Assembly: GCA_013407085.1 (NCBI GenBank)
Contig: JACCGJ010016166.1
Coordinates: forward strand, 1 to 64,000
Direction of reading: 5' to 3'
DNA length: 64,000 nucleotides
From: Atriophallophorus winterbourni
Lineage: Eukaryota > Platyhelminthes > Trematoda > Plagiorchiida > Microphallidae
Made by a program: the position numbers and the translations under genes. Each line of letters opens with the position of its first letter. The stretch's first letter is position 1. Under the pieces are notes generated by a model that saw only the letters and a program-made list of their open reading frames with translations, was not told the origin of the DNA and did not search any database. This document shows positions 1 to 10,982 of the stretch, piece after piece.

Positions 1-569
1 GAACTCAGTACGAATTCTCCGGGGAGCAATGCTAGTATTAAAATCAGTATGTAAGCCACGTTGCACATTGATATCACAAACTATTGGGTATAGATGAGCA
101 TCTCGCTATTAAGCGAACCACAGTTTGTTACACGTTCACTTGATAACTTCGCATCCATATCCGTTTTACGCTCTTGAGTGCGTACAGCACCAGAATGTAT
201 TTCAATTAAGATTTGTAAAAACATTTGAGAACTGAAAACTGATTGTGCAGTTCAACAGGCTGATACAGAGGCGTCCTGATATACACGCTACATCTTTCAG
301 CACGTATCAATCCTTCCATCCATCCATCTGTCATCGGCAGTTGCACAAGGAGCAATTGAGAGTCCGATAAATTACTGGGGCTGCGGGCTGCGATCACAAG
401 ACATTTTGCTCACAATGGTCGTGTATAAGGAACGTACACCCCGCATGAGCATGATCACAATCAATTGACGTATTCCAAAAACGCGACAGAACTCAAAACC
501 AACTCTCCGTGGAGAAATAATACTATTAAGATCAATATGCACGCCACGTTGCACATTGATATCTTTTAT
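1..569. repeat. Direct repeat pair, about 80 bp each, 488 bp apart
   Basis: Positions 1-81 and 489-569 are clearly related. Both begin with gaactca and end with the shared string cacgttgcacattgatatc, with scattered substitutions between. I infer two copies of the same decayed mobile-element segment; the endonuclease-like frame at 372-635 covers the second copy. Edges are by eye. Confidence 0.55.
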
Positions 570-635
570 GGCCAAACAATGTATTGATAAGAGATAATCG
601 CAATTTTGTACAGAAAAGTATGAAACTCTCGACAT
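372..635 (-). pseudogene. Possible endonuclease fragment of a non-LTR element
   Basis: An 87-residue open frame contains EFCRVFGIRQLI followed by RGVRSLY. This resembles the stretch after the GDFN motif in apurinic-type endonucleases of LINE elements (pattern: leu-cys-...-phe-gly-leu-x-gln-leu-...-thr-arg-gly). The GDFN motif itself and the SDH motif are not seen. The upstream direct repeat suggests a second copy. The call rests on one short motif and could be chance. Confidence 0.25.
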
Positions 636-639
636 ATCT

Positions 640-2090
640 GTGATTTAGCTTTCAAGAACAAACATACTACATAGTTTTGCTTTCCCTAATCTTGAACACT
701 AGCCCTGACCGTAACCGTGTCCCAAACACGTACCATAAAATGTAACCTGCTATCCCACAACACCACTAATTCTAGCATGTGCTCATTCGTAACCCAAAAC
801 GCTTTTCATAATTATAACCATATTATGATGTAAATTCTTCTGTTTCTCTTCTTCTTTTTGATACAAACAGAAGGAGTGAGGAGTGTGAGCATCATCACTG
901 CATTTCCTGAAGCAATGAATCGACCAAAACATGGGGTTTTGAGCGAGACAGTCAGATCAGCAAATCATTTTCCATCAAAAAGAGAAGACTGCATCTATGC
1001 CTTGAACTGCAACTCTGATTGGGACCTCTTGCGGCAACGCATACCTTGCGTTCAACATCCGAATGGACAACGTGACTTGGGCCGAGAGCCACAGGGTCCT
1101 CCGCTTTTTCAACTTGATGGCTATGACCCCGAGTAATTCCTGTTTCTGTTGTAATGTCGAACCGTGACTCCAAAAACGATTTCGGGAGGGGCGAGGTCAA
1201 TTCTGCAGTTGATAAAGACGCAACTTGTCATGACGATCCCCACAGGTTAGCAAATAGAAACGTTTGACCGGCTCTGTTGCTCGCAACTTATAATTCACAA
1301 GATTTGCATTTTCTCCTTTCGGTAGACCATATTCAAGACAACGATTGCAATGCTGGCGATAGATTATCTTTAATATATCAGGAGTACACATTGTAAACGT
1401 TAGCCGAATTACCCTTACAGAGGCGAGTGATTTCAGAGTGTGTCCGCATTGATCTCCAGCGAGTCCGACAAATGTATCCCCCAGATATCTCTCATAATGT
1501 ACAGACTTGAATGAAGCAACATCAAGAAAGCACATTTTCATCGCTGACGAAGGTCATATGTGCATAGTTTTACACTTCGCAGTATTTATTGCTGGTTTCC
1601 AGCGAATAAACAAGACCTGTAACTTGGTAATCCCTTCTTTACATCTGGTTTAGATAAATTAATTGAGCAAATTTACACAAAGATTATCCAAACGAATAAT
1701 TTTCCATCATTTCGAGACAAGACACGACATTTTCACTAACCAAAAATCGGTCAAACATTCTAGTGTCTCAATTTTTGTATATATTTATTTTCCCTATGGT
1801 GTTTTGTCGGCTACAAGCTACTTCATGCCATAAGTTCTTGTTAATCAAATCTTGATGCAATTTCATCTGCAAGAATTCCGAATCCTGAGGTTTACTAACC
1901 GCGATCCACATCAGTAGATCGTCAGACAAGCAAGCACCATCATCTTATGATGCGCATAACGAAACACTGTCGAAAGCAATGCAGTACGTCGGATTACAGC
2001 GCAATTCGCACTTATTGATTATGGGATAATTCTATCTGCCCTAACTATGTATCAGAGTAGATCATCCACCCGGATCAATAGACTAAGAAT
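640..2090. other. Unassigned stretch
   Basis: No gene is recognised. Minus-strand frames at 1197-1541 (114 residues) and 952-1200 lie end to end and read like one decayed coding region, with phrases such as YRQHCNRCLEYGLPKGENAN, but I cannot place them in a family. A plus-strand frame at 858-1136 overlaps them and is probably a shadow. The rest is AT-rich with no clear structure. Confidence 0.3.
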
Positions 2091-2097
2091 TTCACTA

Positions 2098-2860
2098 ACT
2101 GTTCGATTACATCACCTTGTATAATCATGTTTTCGATTATACACGATAACGAAATTTGCAACAGACATCCGTTCTAGACCTAGTCTTAATGTCTAATGCC
2201 ACAGCCGTTGAAGATGTTCAGTATCAACCTCAGCTGTTTCGAAGCGACCAACTCGTTCTGCCCGTTTGGTAAGTGTGCAACGCCAGTAGAATTGTCAAAC
2301 AAACAAATGGAAATAGGAAAAAATGGATTACATTTGTTTGATGAAAACAATTGGGGCTTTCGATGAACATAATTAAACGTTCAGTTATCCGGATTCGCAT
2401 TGCAAAAAACCTCACAGAATACATCACCAACATAAAAAATCTTAATTCTAACCTTGTCCCGAAACATGAAAGAACCCCACTTCATAATTCGCAGTCGCTT
2501 AAGATAATCGTTAACGAAGCGAAATTTGGCATGGGCAATTTACAAGGTCGCCAGAATACAATCGACATGGGCAAACGTCCACGAATTGTGAAATTGAATC
2601 ACAAATCTCATCTGGGAGGATAACAAATATCACCAGCTCCAGCTCCAGCTCCAGCGACAGTACCAATGAAGTGAAATCCCATACTGCTTAATCGAACCGT
2701 TAACAAAACTACGAAGCTGAAACCCGGTGTTTTTCCGATCATGACTAAAAACGGACCAACTGATCCTGTGCTGGAAATCGATAACGATTTCGCCAGGATT
2801 AATTCAAGAGTTTTCACCCCAAGGAAGCATTACAACCATCGTCAGCATTACTTGTGCCGG
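2098..2860 (+). pseudogene. Decayed CR1/Jockey-like element: endonuclease end and linker
   Basis: Positions 2098-2260 match at nucleotide level the segment at 3787-3990 that encodes the end of a LINE endonuclease (LYNHVF ... SDH region). Positions 2700-2830 read LKPGVFPIMTKNGPTDP..., which parallels VKPGVAALKTREGTTTT at 39,790 in the better preserved element N1, that is, the linker between endonuclease and reverse transcriptase. The order is correct for one element continuing into the RT fragment at 3105. A short agctcc hexamer repeat lies at 2631-2656. Many stops; not functional. Confidence 0.5.
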
Positions 2861-2876
2861 AGACTATATGCCATCT

Positions 2877-2991
2877 ATTATCTATAATATATCTATATAT
2901 ATATATATATATAATTTATCTATATAATATATATTATATCTATATATATCTATTATCTATATATTATATATATATATAATATATATATATC

Positions 2992-3029
<38 letters not shown>

Positions 3030-3072
3030 ATATATCTATATATATATCTAATTATATATATCTATATATCAA
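2877..3072. repeat. AT-rich microsatellite (TA/TATC)n
   Basis: About 195 bp of imperfect TA repeats mixed with tatc units. It separates the linker and RT parts of the decayed non-LTR element, so it expanded within or after that element. Confidence 0.9.
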
Positions 3073-3104
3073 TTCTCAAAATGTTTAGCTACACATCCGC
3101 GGTG

Positions 3105-3400
3105 AATATCAACAAGTCCCCGGGAGCTAATTGAATAACACCTGCAATCATAATGTTATGCTGCATTCAATTGTGCGAACCACCTTGTGATTTACTGATC
3201 ACTATTTGAGGAAGGGTGTTTCACCAACTAATTGGAATAGATGAACCATATCACCCATCTACAAAGGTGGAACTCGTTCTGAACGAGTAAATTACCACCC
3301 TGTTACACTCCTTCCAGTAATCTCAAACGCTATGGAGCGATTTGACCATATCGAAGGCCTTTCATTCGCGTGGACCGTTCTATTCTACTGAGCAAGCTGT
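3105..3400 (+). pseudogene. CR1/Jockey-like reverse transcriptase fragment
   Basis: Frames carry NINKSPGAN, then GGTRSERVNYHPVTLLPVIS, which match KSPGAAEITP and GGNRSAVSNYRPVTRLPVIS in N1 (40,018-40,230). These are the fingers-domain motifs of LINE reverse transcriptases. The catalytic palm is absent. Stops interrupt the frame. It is the continuation of the fragment at 2098-2860. Confidence 0.6.
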
Positions 3401-3507
3401 ACGATGTCAGTATTAATTTGTGCCTTCTTACCTGGCTGAGTTTACCCTATTGATCGCAAGGCAACTGTATTTATTGATGATGTGATGTCTGAAGAAATCG
3501 AAACCAC

Positions 3508-4055
3508 TAGTGGTGTCCCCCAATGACCGAAACCTCTTAAGATTACGTTCTTGAGCACGACTATGGTCAAACTCGTAATGTCTCAATAAAGAAGGAAAAA
3601 GAACATTAACTAATGATGGTAGACTTAGCTTACCCATACCGAATGTAATAGGTTCAACACTCGAAAGCAATACAGAACTCCAGAAAACAGCGCAATACGC
3701 AAGAATTTATTATTAGAGACTTCAATCAGCCTCAACTATATTACACAGTTTATCCTTCAACCCGATCACGAGCCTACAAATTTCGCAAATGTTCGATTAC
3801 ATCCCCTTGTATAATCATGTTTTCGGTTATACACTACAACGAAATTCGCAACAGACATCGGTTCTAGACCTAGTCTCAACCTCTGAAGCGACGGCTGTTG
3901 AAAATGTTAAGCATCGCCCTACACTAAGTTTAAGCGACCACAACGATCTGCTCTTCCAATACGTCTGCAACGCCAGTACAATGCTAAAGCGAAAACATAA
4001 ATCGCAATGTGTATTACATTGTTCTGAAAGAGTGAATTTAGGCTTTTGATAAAAC
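3508..4055 (+). pseudogene. CR1/Jockey-like fragment: ORF1 piece joined to endonuclease C-terminus
   Basis: Positions 3520-3640 match the ORF1 stretch at 38,390-38,500 of N1 (ccgaaacctc-t-aagatt-cgttcttga). Positions 3789-4049 give an 86-residue frame with YIPLYNHVF, SVLDLVSTSE and LSLSDHNDLLF; the SDH is the conserved C-terminal motif of the apurinic-type endonuclease. ORF1 joined directly to the end of the endonuclease implies an internal deletion. The segment at 2098-2260 is a near-duplicate of the endonuclease part. Confidence 0.6.
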
Positions 4056-4542
4056 AAATATAAATTTCAGTGATCCAGACTCGCATTGCACAACCCTGAC
4101 AGATTAAGTAATCAACACGATGAATTTAAATTATAACTATGCCCAGAAACATTCATTGAGTCGTTAGCTTTGTATCGAGCCACGCAAAAAACAAAACAGT
4201 TTCTTATTTTGTTCTTTCATGAATTGCGAATAAATTATTGGCTTCGGGTGGCAGAGAACGGTGTACAACCAACATGGGTCATGTGCAGTTTATGTGCAGC
4301 ATAAAAAGGAAAAGTATTTGGCGAGTCTGTTGCATTTACGCAAGTGACACTCGACAACAATTTCTTGTATTTAATCATCAGAAACTCTTGAAATACCCAT
4401 AATACCTCTTCTCATCAGCAGAATCCTCCTAACCAGTAATAGGTAATGCTTAGAGTATGTGGAATAAGGCACGAAAATACAAACCTTTTTTTCACATGAA
4501 GTAGGACGGAGAGAACCCATGCGAAAAGCAAATACTGACAGC
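4056..4542. other. No feature seen; left flank of Gypsy copy G1
   Basis: No convincing coding sequence or repeat was found. The last five bases, 4543-4547 (cgaag), are the left target duplication of G1. Confidence 0.5.
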
Positions 4543-4547
4543 CGAAG

Positions 4548-4813
4548 TGTTGTGTTTTTTGGAGCGAGTTCCGGCTGACCCAAACACTCACGAAAGTGGT
4601 AGAAGACGACTGACAGAATGCTTCGTTTTATTTACAGCTCATTTGTATATATATGTACAATTAATCAACTAGATGAACGAAAGTAAAGCCAAGCTACTGA
4701 AGCCAAGCTGCTATATTGATTCAAATCGGTGAGTTATGTTCACTTGATTAAAAACGATCAATACTTTCAAATCAGTGCGAGTTTTGGCGTGCCTAGATTG
4801 AACGACCTTGACA
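4548..4813 (-). repeat. G1 3' LTR
   Basis: 266 bp. Read on the minus strand it begins tgtcaaggtcgttcaat and ends cacaaca. It contains a TATA-like run (tacatatatatac) and an aataaa signal about 20 bp further on, as expected for the promoter and polyadenylation signal of an LTR. A polypurine run abuts it. Confidence 0.9.
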
Positions 4814-4821
4814 CCTCCCCC
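4814..4821 (-). promoter_or_regulatory. G1 polypurine tract
   Basis: On the minus strand the interior ends in gggggagg directly before the 3' LTR. This is the standard plus-strand primer site of LTR elements. The same gggggaggtg precedes the 3' LTR of G2. Confidence 0.8.
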
Positions 4822-4848
4822 TGCGAAAAAAGGACGTTCATCTTCGGT

Positions 4849-5952
4849 CTATGTACGCCTTGTTTCTTGGATTGATTTGAAATGGTTGAACCATTGTTCT
4901 TCTTCGTGTTCGGTATCTTCTTTCGTCTCGTCTATGCGATGTTGTTCAGCAAGACGGTTGTCGACTCTTTGCCATTGTTCATCAGTGCTGATAGGTTCAT
5001 TTTGAGAAACATGCGGTGCCAACGCATAGGAATCGTTATACTGCTTTCGTGAACCACGAGTTGCGTTTTTCTGTGAAGCATTCGCCTTAGAGCCACATGG
5101 ACCACCTGTACCGCAAACCGGTTCTTCTTTATAGTCGCTCGATCTTGTGAAATGGCCACGAATAAATTTGCTTTCTTTATAGTTCCGAGAACTGTTTTTG
5201 CGACGAATACCTTGCTGCCTGTGTGGTTGTTTATTACGAGCGTTGATTGATCTTGGAAGCCTAGCAGCGTTTGAAAAGACTGAGTTGGGAGTTTTATGCT
5301 TTGTAGAATCATTGTCACCTTGAAGCGATTCGTTCCGGATATCGTAACCATGTTTGCGTATCAACTGTCGACATGTTCTTGATGAAGAATTTGTCTGGCA
5401 CACAGTTGCAGTTTTTGTTGAACACAGATCTTTTAAAGGCACACTAAGTAAATTCAGTCGTTCGATCCAATCAATTCCAAGCAAATCAAGTTTATCATGA
5501 GGCGTCAAGTAAACTAAACCTGTTGCTTGCTCACCATTGAAATCAATCTTACAAGTATATTGTCCGTCAATCCTCAGTGGTTCACCAGAGGCATTTCGCA
5601 CATTCATTTCCGTGGGATAGACTGTTGGGCAGCCAATCTTCTTCCACGTTGAGCGGGAAATCAATGTGACGTCTGAGGCGGTGTCGATTTGCAACGAAAC
5701 AGTCTTGCCTTGAATTCTCACTGCGACATATTTACGTCTGCTTGCCAAATCTGCTTCAAAGGTTGCAATGACCGCATTGATTCTGCCCCGGTTTCCATTC
5801 GATTTTGGATTATGAAGACTGTTTGCACCGGTCCTATAGTTTTTTTCTGCAATGTGACTCTTTGTGACCAATGCGCTTGCACCTGCGGCACTTATAGGTT
5901 CTGAACGGACAATCTTTCGAATAGTGCCATCGACCGCAATTCCAACAGGCAC
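4849..5952 (-). pseudogene. pol: G1 protease plus pol tail, fused by internal deletion
   Basis: A single 367-residue open frame. Residues about 100-190 carry the aspartic protease: LQIDTASDVTLIS is the active-site loop, and LDLLGIDWIERLNL matches the second conserved strand region. From about residue 200 the frame is basic and Ser/Asn-rich with no recognised domain, and near the end it meets the sequence coding the terminal part of G2 pol (PISTDEQWQRVDNRLAEQHR). Reverse transcriptase and integrase are therefore absent. The frame is +1 to gag and overlaps its zinc-knuckle segment, so expression would need a +1 shift or an equivalent. Open frame, but incomplete as a polyprotein. Confidence 0.75.
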
Positions 5953-6749
5953 TTTTGGGTTGCAATGACTTTTTGGGAGGACCTTGTGAACTACTGTGTG
6001 CTGCTGTGTTCTTGTACACTTGAGGATCTATTTTCTGTCCGGCGTTTTCAATCAGCTTGGTATCATGCTTGAGGTTCATCATTCTGTGACATTCTGCTGC
6101 AATGTCTTGAAGGGTCATTTCCGGCTCGTGCTCCAGTCTGCTCAGAATTTTTGTTCTAACGTCTGCGTCTGCTGGCGATTGAAGACTGCAAACGAACATT
6201 AAGCATTTGAACTGATTTGACGTCATCGAACCGAGCTTGAATCTTTCACACTCTCGATTGATGATAGCAGCATGGGTAGTGTAGTCGTCTGTTGCTTTTT
6301 TCATCAGTTTGAGACAGTTGTAACGAATGCTGAATAAGGATGATTGTTCGCCGAAGATTGTCGTGAGTGTTGCAATGGTTTCGTCAAAGCTGAACTCTCG
6401 AGCACATTTTGGAAGAATGTAGTTAGTGTAACGTTCGTGCTCAACAGGACCAAGTTTTCTCAACAATAGGCGAACAAGCCATGCATCACTTGACCTGCTA
6501 GTTCAACTCGGAAAATGTCTTCGTATTTCTGAAACCAAGCATTGAATGTTGTTCCCGATTCTGCATCAAAATGGAACTCTGTGATGGATGCTGCGATTGA
6601 GTCAATTGATTGCTGCTGTGTCTGTTCTTTCTGTTCTTCTTTGATATTCAGCTTCTGAGAAAAAGTTCAATGAGCTGCTTCTGTGATTTTTCGAACTGTG
6701 CTTGCTGTTGCTGAAGTAATGCTTGCATTTGCTCAAAGCTGATAGCCAT
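5834..6749 (-). pseudogene. gag: G1 gag (frameshifted)
   Basis: The reading starts at ATG 6749 in a glutamine-rich N-terminus (MAISFEQMQALLQQQQ), continues through a capsid-like helical region and ends with two zinc knuckles: CWNCGRWHYSKDC (CX2CX3HX4C, one residue short of the usual spacing) and CRRCKRIGHKESHC (CX2CX4HX4C). Known role of the family: coat protein packaging element RNA. Two frame breaks are visible against G2: a run of five T after the N-terminal Gln-rich part, and one base lost near 6490. The last 633 bases are open. The pol frame overlaps its 3' end in the +1 frame. Confidence 0.8.
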
Positions 6750-6750
6750 T

Positions 6751-6762
6751 TTCCCGTCGCCA
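6751..6762 (-). promoter_or_regulatory. G1 primer binding site
   Basis: Just inside the 5' LTR the minus strand reads tggcgacgggaa, beginning with the TGG that pairs with the CCA end of a tRNA. The identical start is found in G2 (32,257) and G3 (21,624), so all three elements use the same primer. I did not identify the tRNA. Confidence 0.75.
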
Positions 6763-6766
6763 AGTC

Positions 6767-7033
6767 TGTTGTGTTTTTTTGGAGCGAGTTCCGGTTGACC
6801 CAAACACTCACGACAGTGGTAGAAGACGACTGACAGAATGCTTCGTTTTATTTACAGCTCATTTGTATATATACGTACAATTAATCAACTAGATGAACGA
6901 AAGTGAAGCCAAGCTACTGAAGCCAAGCTGTTATATTGATTCAAATCGGTGAGTTATGTTCACTTGATTAAAAACGATCAATACTTTCAAATCAGTGCGA
7001 GTTTTGGCGTGCCTAGATTGAACGACCTTGACA
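6767..7033 (-). repeat. G1 5' LTR
   Basis: 267 bp, nearly identical to the copy at 4548-4813. Its outer edge is followed by cgaag, the right-hand target duplication. It supplies transcription start for the element on the minus strand. Confidence 0.9.
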
Positions 7034-7039
7034 CGAAGA

Positions 7040-7790
7040 ACTTTCAAAAATTGAGTTTGTTGCATGTAACTGTCTACTAATACCAGTAAAACAAAACGGC
7101 AGCGGGAAGGAACGGATTTGGATTTTTAAATGTGAAGTGCATTAACGGTACCATTACGTTGGTCAACGTTTATGCACTAACGCTCTATGCAACGCAGGCT
7201 GAGAAGGATGTTCTCAATCAAACAACAGTCTTGTAAATGCGTGCCACTAAAAACGTGTTTAGTGTTATTGGGTGATTTTATTGCCAAAGTTGAAGCACAT
7301 TACGATATGTCACAATACTGTATTATAAGGTTTGGAGTGAATAAAACGAATGAACATGGACAACACCTCACTGCACACTGTTCTGTCATTGTGTCAGTAA
7401 CACGATTTAAAAAAAAACATGAATTGTCGTGAAAGCATCCTGGCTCTAAGAGATTGCACCACATAGATCTTATTCTTTTTAGCCGTATTAATATATGGAG
7501 CCTACTCCTCAATAGATCCTAACACATCGCTGATTGCGACGCTGATCATTCGTTGGTTCTCAGTTAGTTGATGTTTTCGCAGACCAGTTTATACCGCGAC
7601 AAATAGTCTGCCGAGCCAAATATATTCATCACTCGCGTGGGCGAACTAAATCTAGCTGCACAATTTCCCAACGGTTTCGAAGCCGAGTTCACAGAGACAA
7701 ACGCGCTTGACTCTATTTCACGAAAATAAGAATAGATAAACAGTTTCTTTGGCCGAGTCGCACTTTCAACTTACGGACATAAAAAAGATC
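7040..7790 (+). pseudogene. RTE-type LINE: endonuclease domain (decayed)
   Basis: Fragments in changing frames give IEFVACN, NGSGKERIWIF, then LGDFIAKVEAHYDMSQYC and RFGVNKTNEHGQHL, and later IADCDADHSLV. These match the RTE endonuclease order GDFNA.VG..YD, G.FG.GK.NENG..L and the terminal S.DHS.V motif. The Asn of GDFN is Ile here, and stops and frameshifts are frequent, so it is inactive. It continues into the RT fragment at 7826. The G1 insertion ends at its left edge. Confidence 0.75.
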
Positions 7791-7825
7791 ATATGAGCGA
7801 CTGATAAGAAGAAAAGTCTCCTCAG

Positions 7826-9200
7826 ATGAATGCTGTGTTGGACGAGAAACGGCCAGCATTCATAAAGTGTATGCCAACAGATAAAACCTTACGACTTATA
7901 AGAGCAGTTAGAAATAAGGTCCAAAAGAGGGCGAAAAGTTTTTTCAATGATTATTGGACTAAAATTAGCCTCATCGTGCACAACGCTGCTACTACTGAAA
8001 CTTTGAATGTATGTATGTTGGGAACAAGTGAGCCATTGGTTTAACCAACTCAAAAACGGTATTCATTAAGCATGTATCTGGTAACTCGATTCTTGGCTAT
8101 ACACAAAACATGGAGAATTAGGTAGAACACTACTATTCTGTCCACTCGTTAGGTAGTACGGTTTTACATCATGTACTTGAAGGTAAATAGAAGCGACTGC
8201 ATCACTCACAGAGAAAACTCCTTCCAGAATGTTGTTGGAAAATTGTTTGATAAGGTCTTGATGATCTAGGTAACAGTTCTAGCGGATAGAATTTACTCAG
8301 AATCATATGTTCTAATCTCGGTTGACATGATTTTATTCATGGGACAACTTCAGGTATATTGGCTTGAATAACGAATGTCTTTATACGCTGTTGTTTTTAT
8401 TTAACGACGTCATTGAAGTATGTCACCCCAGAAGTTGTATTCAAAAATCTAGATCGGATATGCCTTCCGAAAATTGCTCAAACTCGTTATTATCTTACGC
8501 CCAGACACGAAGTACTTATGCCATTTTATTGTTTTCTGTTCTGTAGCCTTTTAAATTTGCCGAGGCGTCAAACGGTCTCCTATTGATGCTAGCATGCTGT
8601 TCGGCGTTTTTATTGCTCTACTTCTGAGTCATGTTTCTATGTTGAGAAGAGAAGGCATTTACCTACGCACACGAATTAAATGTAAGCTTTTCGGCTTGAG
8701 ACGCTTAAGAGTATTAACCAAGGTATACGATGTGCTACTCTGTATTCTGATGTTTGACGGCATTGTAACTACTTTTGCTCACTCCCAAGAACAACTCCAT
8801 TCATTAATTGACTGTATTTCATCGCAATACGATTATTTTTTGATAGCAATCAACATGAGCAAGACCATCTCATGGTCCAGCGAAATCATTGCTCGCAATC
8901 GTCACTGTTGAAAACTGCCAACTTAAACATCATTTACCATATAATGGTTTAACTATTGCACATAATTACAAATTAGACACGAAGATTAACATATTAGCGG
9001 AGCAGCTGTTATGTTGTCTTCATTGAACATTTGTGTTTGGGTTAACCGCAAGTTGATCGCGAAGACAAATATAATGGAACACCGTGCGCGAGTAGTTAAT
9101 GCATTACTGTACGTCAGATTAACCTTGTCTATTCACGCTAGACACAAACTGAATAATTTCCATCGATGAAGCATCTCTCTTATATTGAATGGACAAGTTG
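7826..9200 (+). pseudogene. RTE-type LINE: linker and reverse transcriptase (decayed)
   Basis: 7826-8044 encodes a 72-residue piece (AVRNKVQKRAKSFFNDYWTK) that matches the RTE linker between endonuclease and RT. Around 8594-8911 comes FGVFIALLLSHV, REGIYLRTRIKCKLFGLRRL and SQEQLHSLIDCIS, the RT thumb-side motifs. The catalytic FADD position reads MFDGIV, so the active site is lost. 8940-9180 continues in broken frames with the region before the C-terminal domain. Confidence 0.75.
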
Positions 9201-9243
9201 ACTAAACATTAAGTGCTTTAAAATGCTGGTCTACAGAGCATTT

Positions 9244-9610
9244 TCACCCTAGTACGACATATTGGTCATGTCTACATAAAGTAAAATGGTCGTTTTTCAA
9301 AACATCTGTTCGATGGTGTGTTGAAATCATATATTCGATCATACGACATACGGCACATGCGGTACAAAGTCGTTTGTAGAAGAGATATGAAGACTCTTGG
9401 TATTGGTTCATGTGTTTGGAACAAATTGCTCTCGACCGTTTACATTTGAGGCATTGTGTAACGAGTCGTCTGCAAGGATATGCGGATACACATATCTCAA
9501 ATGCTGAACGTAGATTTTGCCACTTGCGTGCCACTGACGCCGATCTACCGAGTTCTTTCTATCTTATTGTGCGCTGCGGAAAAGATTTTTCCTCTCGAAT
9601 CTCCATGTAA
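9244..9610 (+). pseudogene. RTE-type LINE: C-terminal domain (decayed)
   Basis: Plus-strand frames contain RYEDSW, LEQIALDRLHLRHCVTSRLQ and ISNAERRFCHLRATDADLPSSF. This parallels RDMKALG...WEELAL.RSHWRHC.KRRLQ in the R2 blocks at 16,930, 27,850 and 60,350. It is the 3' coding end of the element begun at 7040. An opposite-strand frame at 9244-9534 is a shadow. Confidence 0.7.
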
Positions 9611-10156
9611 TTCGAAAAACTGTGGCACATGAAAACATCATACAACTATAACATCAACATCGACCGAAAAAGACAACAACAACAAGAACAGCACCTTATC
9701 TCCATGTGTCTTGGTAAATGTGATTGAATATTGAACATTATCCAACAGTGACACTTAATCGCAACTTGTTTCCGATTCTTCAACTTTTCGCGGAGGCTAG
9801 TTTTACTGTTTCTACCAGATGAGCTAAAACAGCAAAAATTTGAACGTGTGTTGGTTGTGATTGTAATGCATACAAATTGGTTTAAATATTATTTACATTT
9901 TCTCGGCACATGTTATTCGACAGGTTGGTACTACCAAACTTATCCAACAGTAACATACCAGCGCATCTTGCTTTTCATTCTTCGAATGTTCCACACACAC
10001 CTCCTGATTATGCTGTCCTAACCTGTTATGTTCAGCAACAGCGAGAATAGTCTTTGTGTGGCTGTAGTGAATGTCAAATGTAAGGGTCACGAATGATGTT
10101 TATTTGCAAATGCAAGTTCTATTTCGCTTCAAAAATCGCCAAGCAAGGAGAGTCCA
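9611..10156. other. No gene seen
   Basis: AT-rich sequence that may be the 3' untranslated part of the RTE copy. The minus-strand frame at 9893-10090 has no recognisable features. Confidence 0.4.
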
Positions 10157-10520
10157 TCACATGATAGGGTTAGGAATTTCAAAGAAATATAGCTCGGCGA
10201 AAAAACGGCGCCGACAATCAATACAGGAACTCGGAACGTGAAGAGATAAGGTGTGTCCGCGTGTCACTTTTCCATCACATACATCGAACAAGGGTTTTAG
10301 TGGATGTTTTTCGGTAGCCACAATTCTATAGGTCAGAATAATATTGCGTCGTATCCTCCTTTGGGTAAAGTCGCAAAGACCCAGACGTCGCAGTCTTTCA
10401 GTATACGGAACTTTGCGAAGACCCATCACTAACTTCGTTGCTCTATGATAGATTTTATTTAAGAGAGCAACATTTTTGCGCAGTCCATGAGCTCAGACCT
10501 CGAAATTGGATGTATGAAAT
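10157..10520 (-). pseudogene. CR1/Jockey-like RT C-terminal fragment
   Basis: The 90-residue frame MGLRKVPYTERLRRLGLCDF ... RRIRRNIILTYRI ... TRGHTLSLHVPSS is the standard region downstream of the RT palm in CR1/Jockey elements. It aligns with GLKHKQYEDRIASLNLADF ... RRLRGDLILMFNI in N1 (41,120-41,240). Upstream on the same strand, in a nearby frame, NKIYHRATKLV extends it to 10,520. 5'-truncated, as is usual for LINE copies. Confidence 0.75.
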
Positions 10521-10830
10521 AGGCTCGCAGAGAATATTGTGAAATTTGAGTTGGAAAATAACATATTTAATGCAGTTTATCCTTTCAGTTTTCGTGTATA
10601 ATAAAGAATACGAGATTTTCGTACTCGTTTCACATGCATTATTGCGGTTCGTGAGGTAAAATGTATCTTGTGATAGTTTTTCTATGCTTAATCACTTGCT
10701 TAGCAATCACTCTGGGATTCTGTGTTTAAACATCGTGGTTCGTTTCAACAGTGGCATTCGAGTATAATTTTACTTACAACTTATTCAGTGTTTTCAATCT
10801 CATTAAAGTAAATCTAACTCTCTCCAACAG

Positions 10831-10982
10831 ATGACCGCAAAAGCATTCAAAAATCGGTTGTGGTGTGCAAATGCGAGGACGTTAGCAAAAACGTATTTTG
10901 TTCTGTATTATGTTCGTCGTATTCAGCAAGCATTTCTAGTAATATCGATGACCGCATCCGATTGATTCAAACTAACACGTGA
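10831..10982 (+). pseudogene. X1: terminal exon of an IgSF-type gene (partial)
   Basis: An acceptor-like ctctccaacag precedes position 10,831. The frame that follows encodes DDRKSIQKSVVVCKCEDVSK and then FCSVLCSSYSASIS to a stop at 10,980. It matches the C-terminal half of X2 exon 2 (15,766-15,906, minus strand), where this sequence directly follows an Ig F strand. X1 lacks that Ig strand. It lies tail to tail with Y1. Function unknown; I infer a truncated copy of X2-type coding sequence. Confidence 0.4.

Larger units (their letters stand above)
4548..7033 (-). mobile_element. Ty3/Gypsy LTR retrotransposon G1, internally deleted (gag and protease only)
   Basis: Two same-orientation LTRs (4548-4813 and 6767-7033) bound a 1.95-kb interior, and the 5-bp target duplication cgaag sits at 4543-4547 and 7034-7038, so this is one complete insertion event. 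The LTRs are the same family as those of G2 at 32-36.7 kb. The interior has gag with two Cys-His knuckles and an aspartic protease, then passes straight to the tail that in G2 follows integrase; reverse transcriptase, RNase H and integrase are missing. It must have been mobilised in trans, or it lost pol after insertion. It lies beside a decayed RTE element. Confidence 0.9.

Noticed and set aside
2877..3072. Promoter or TATA cluster
   Set aside because: Long imperfect TA/TATC microsatellite; individual TATA strings there carry no information.
9244..9534. Minus-strand 96-residue open frame
   Set aside because: It is the shadow of the plus-strand RTE C-terminal domain, whose motifs are recognisable.
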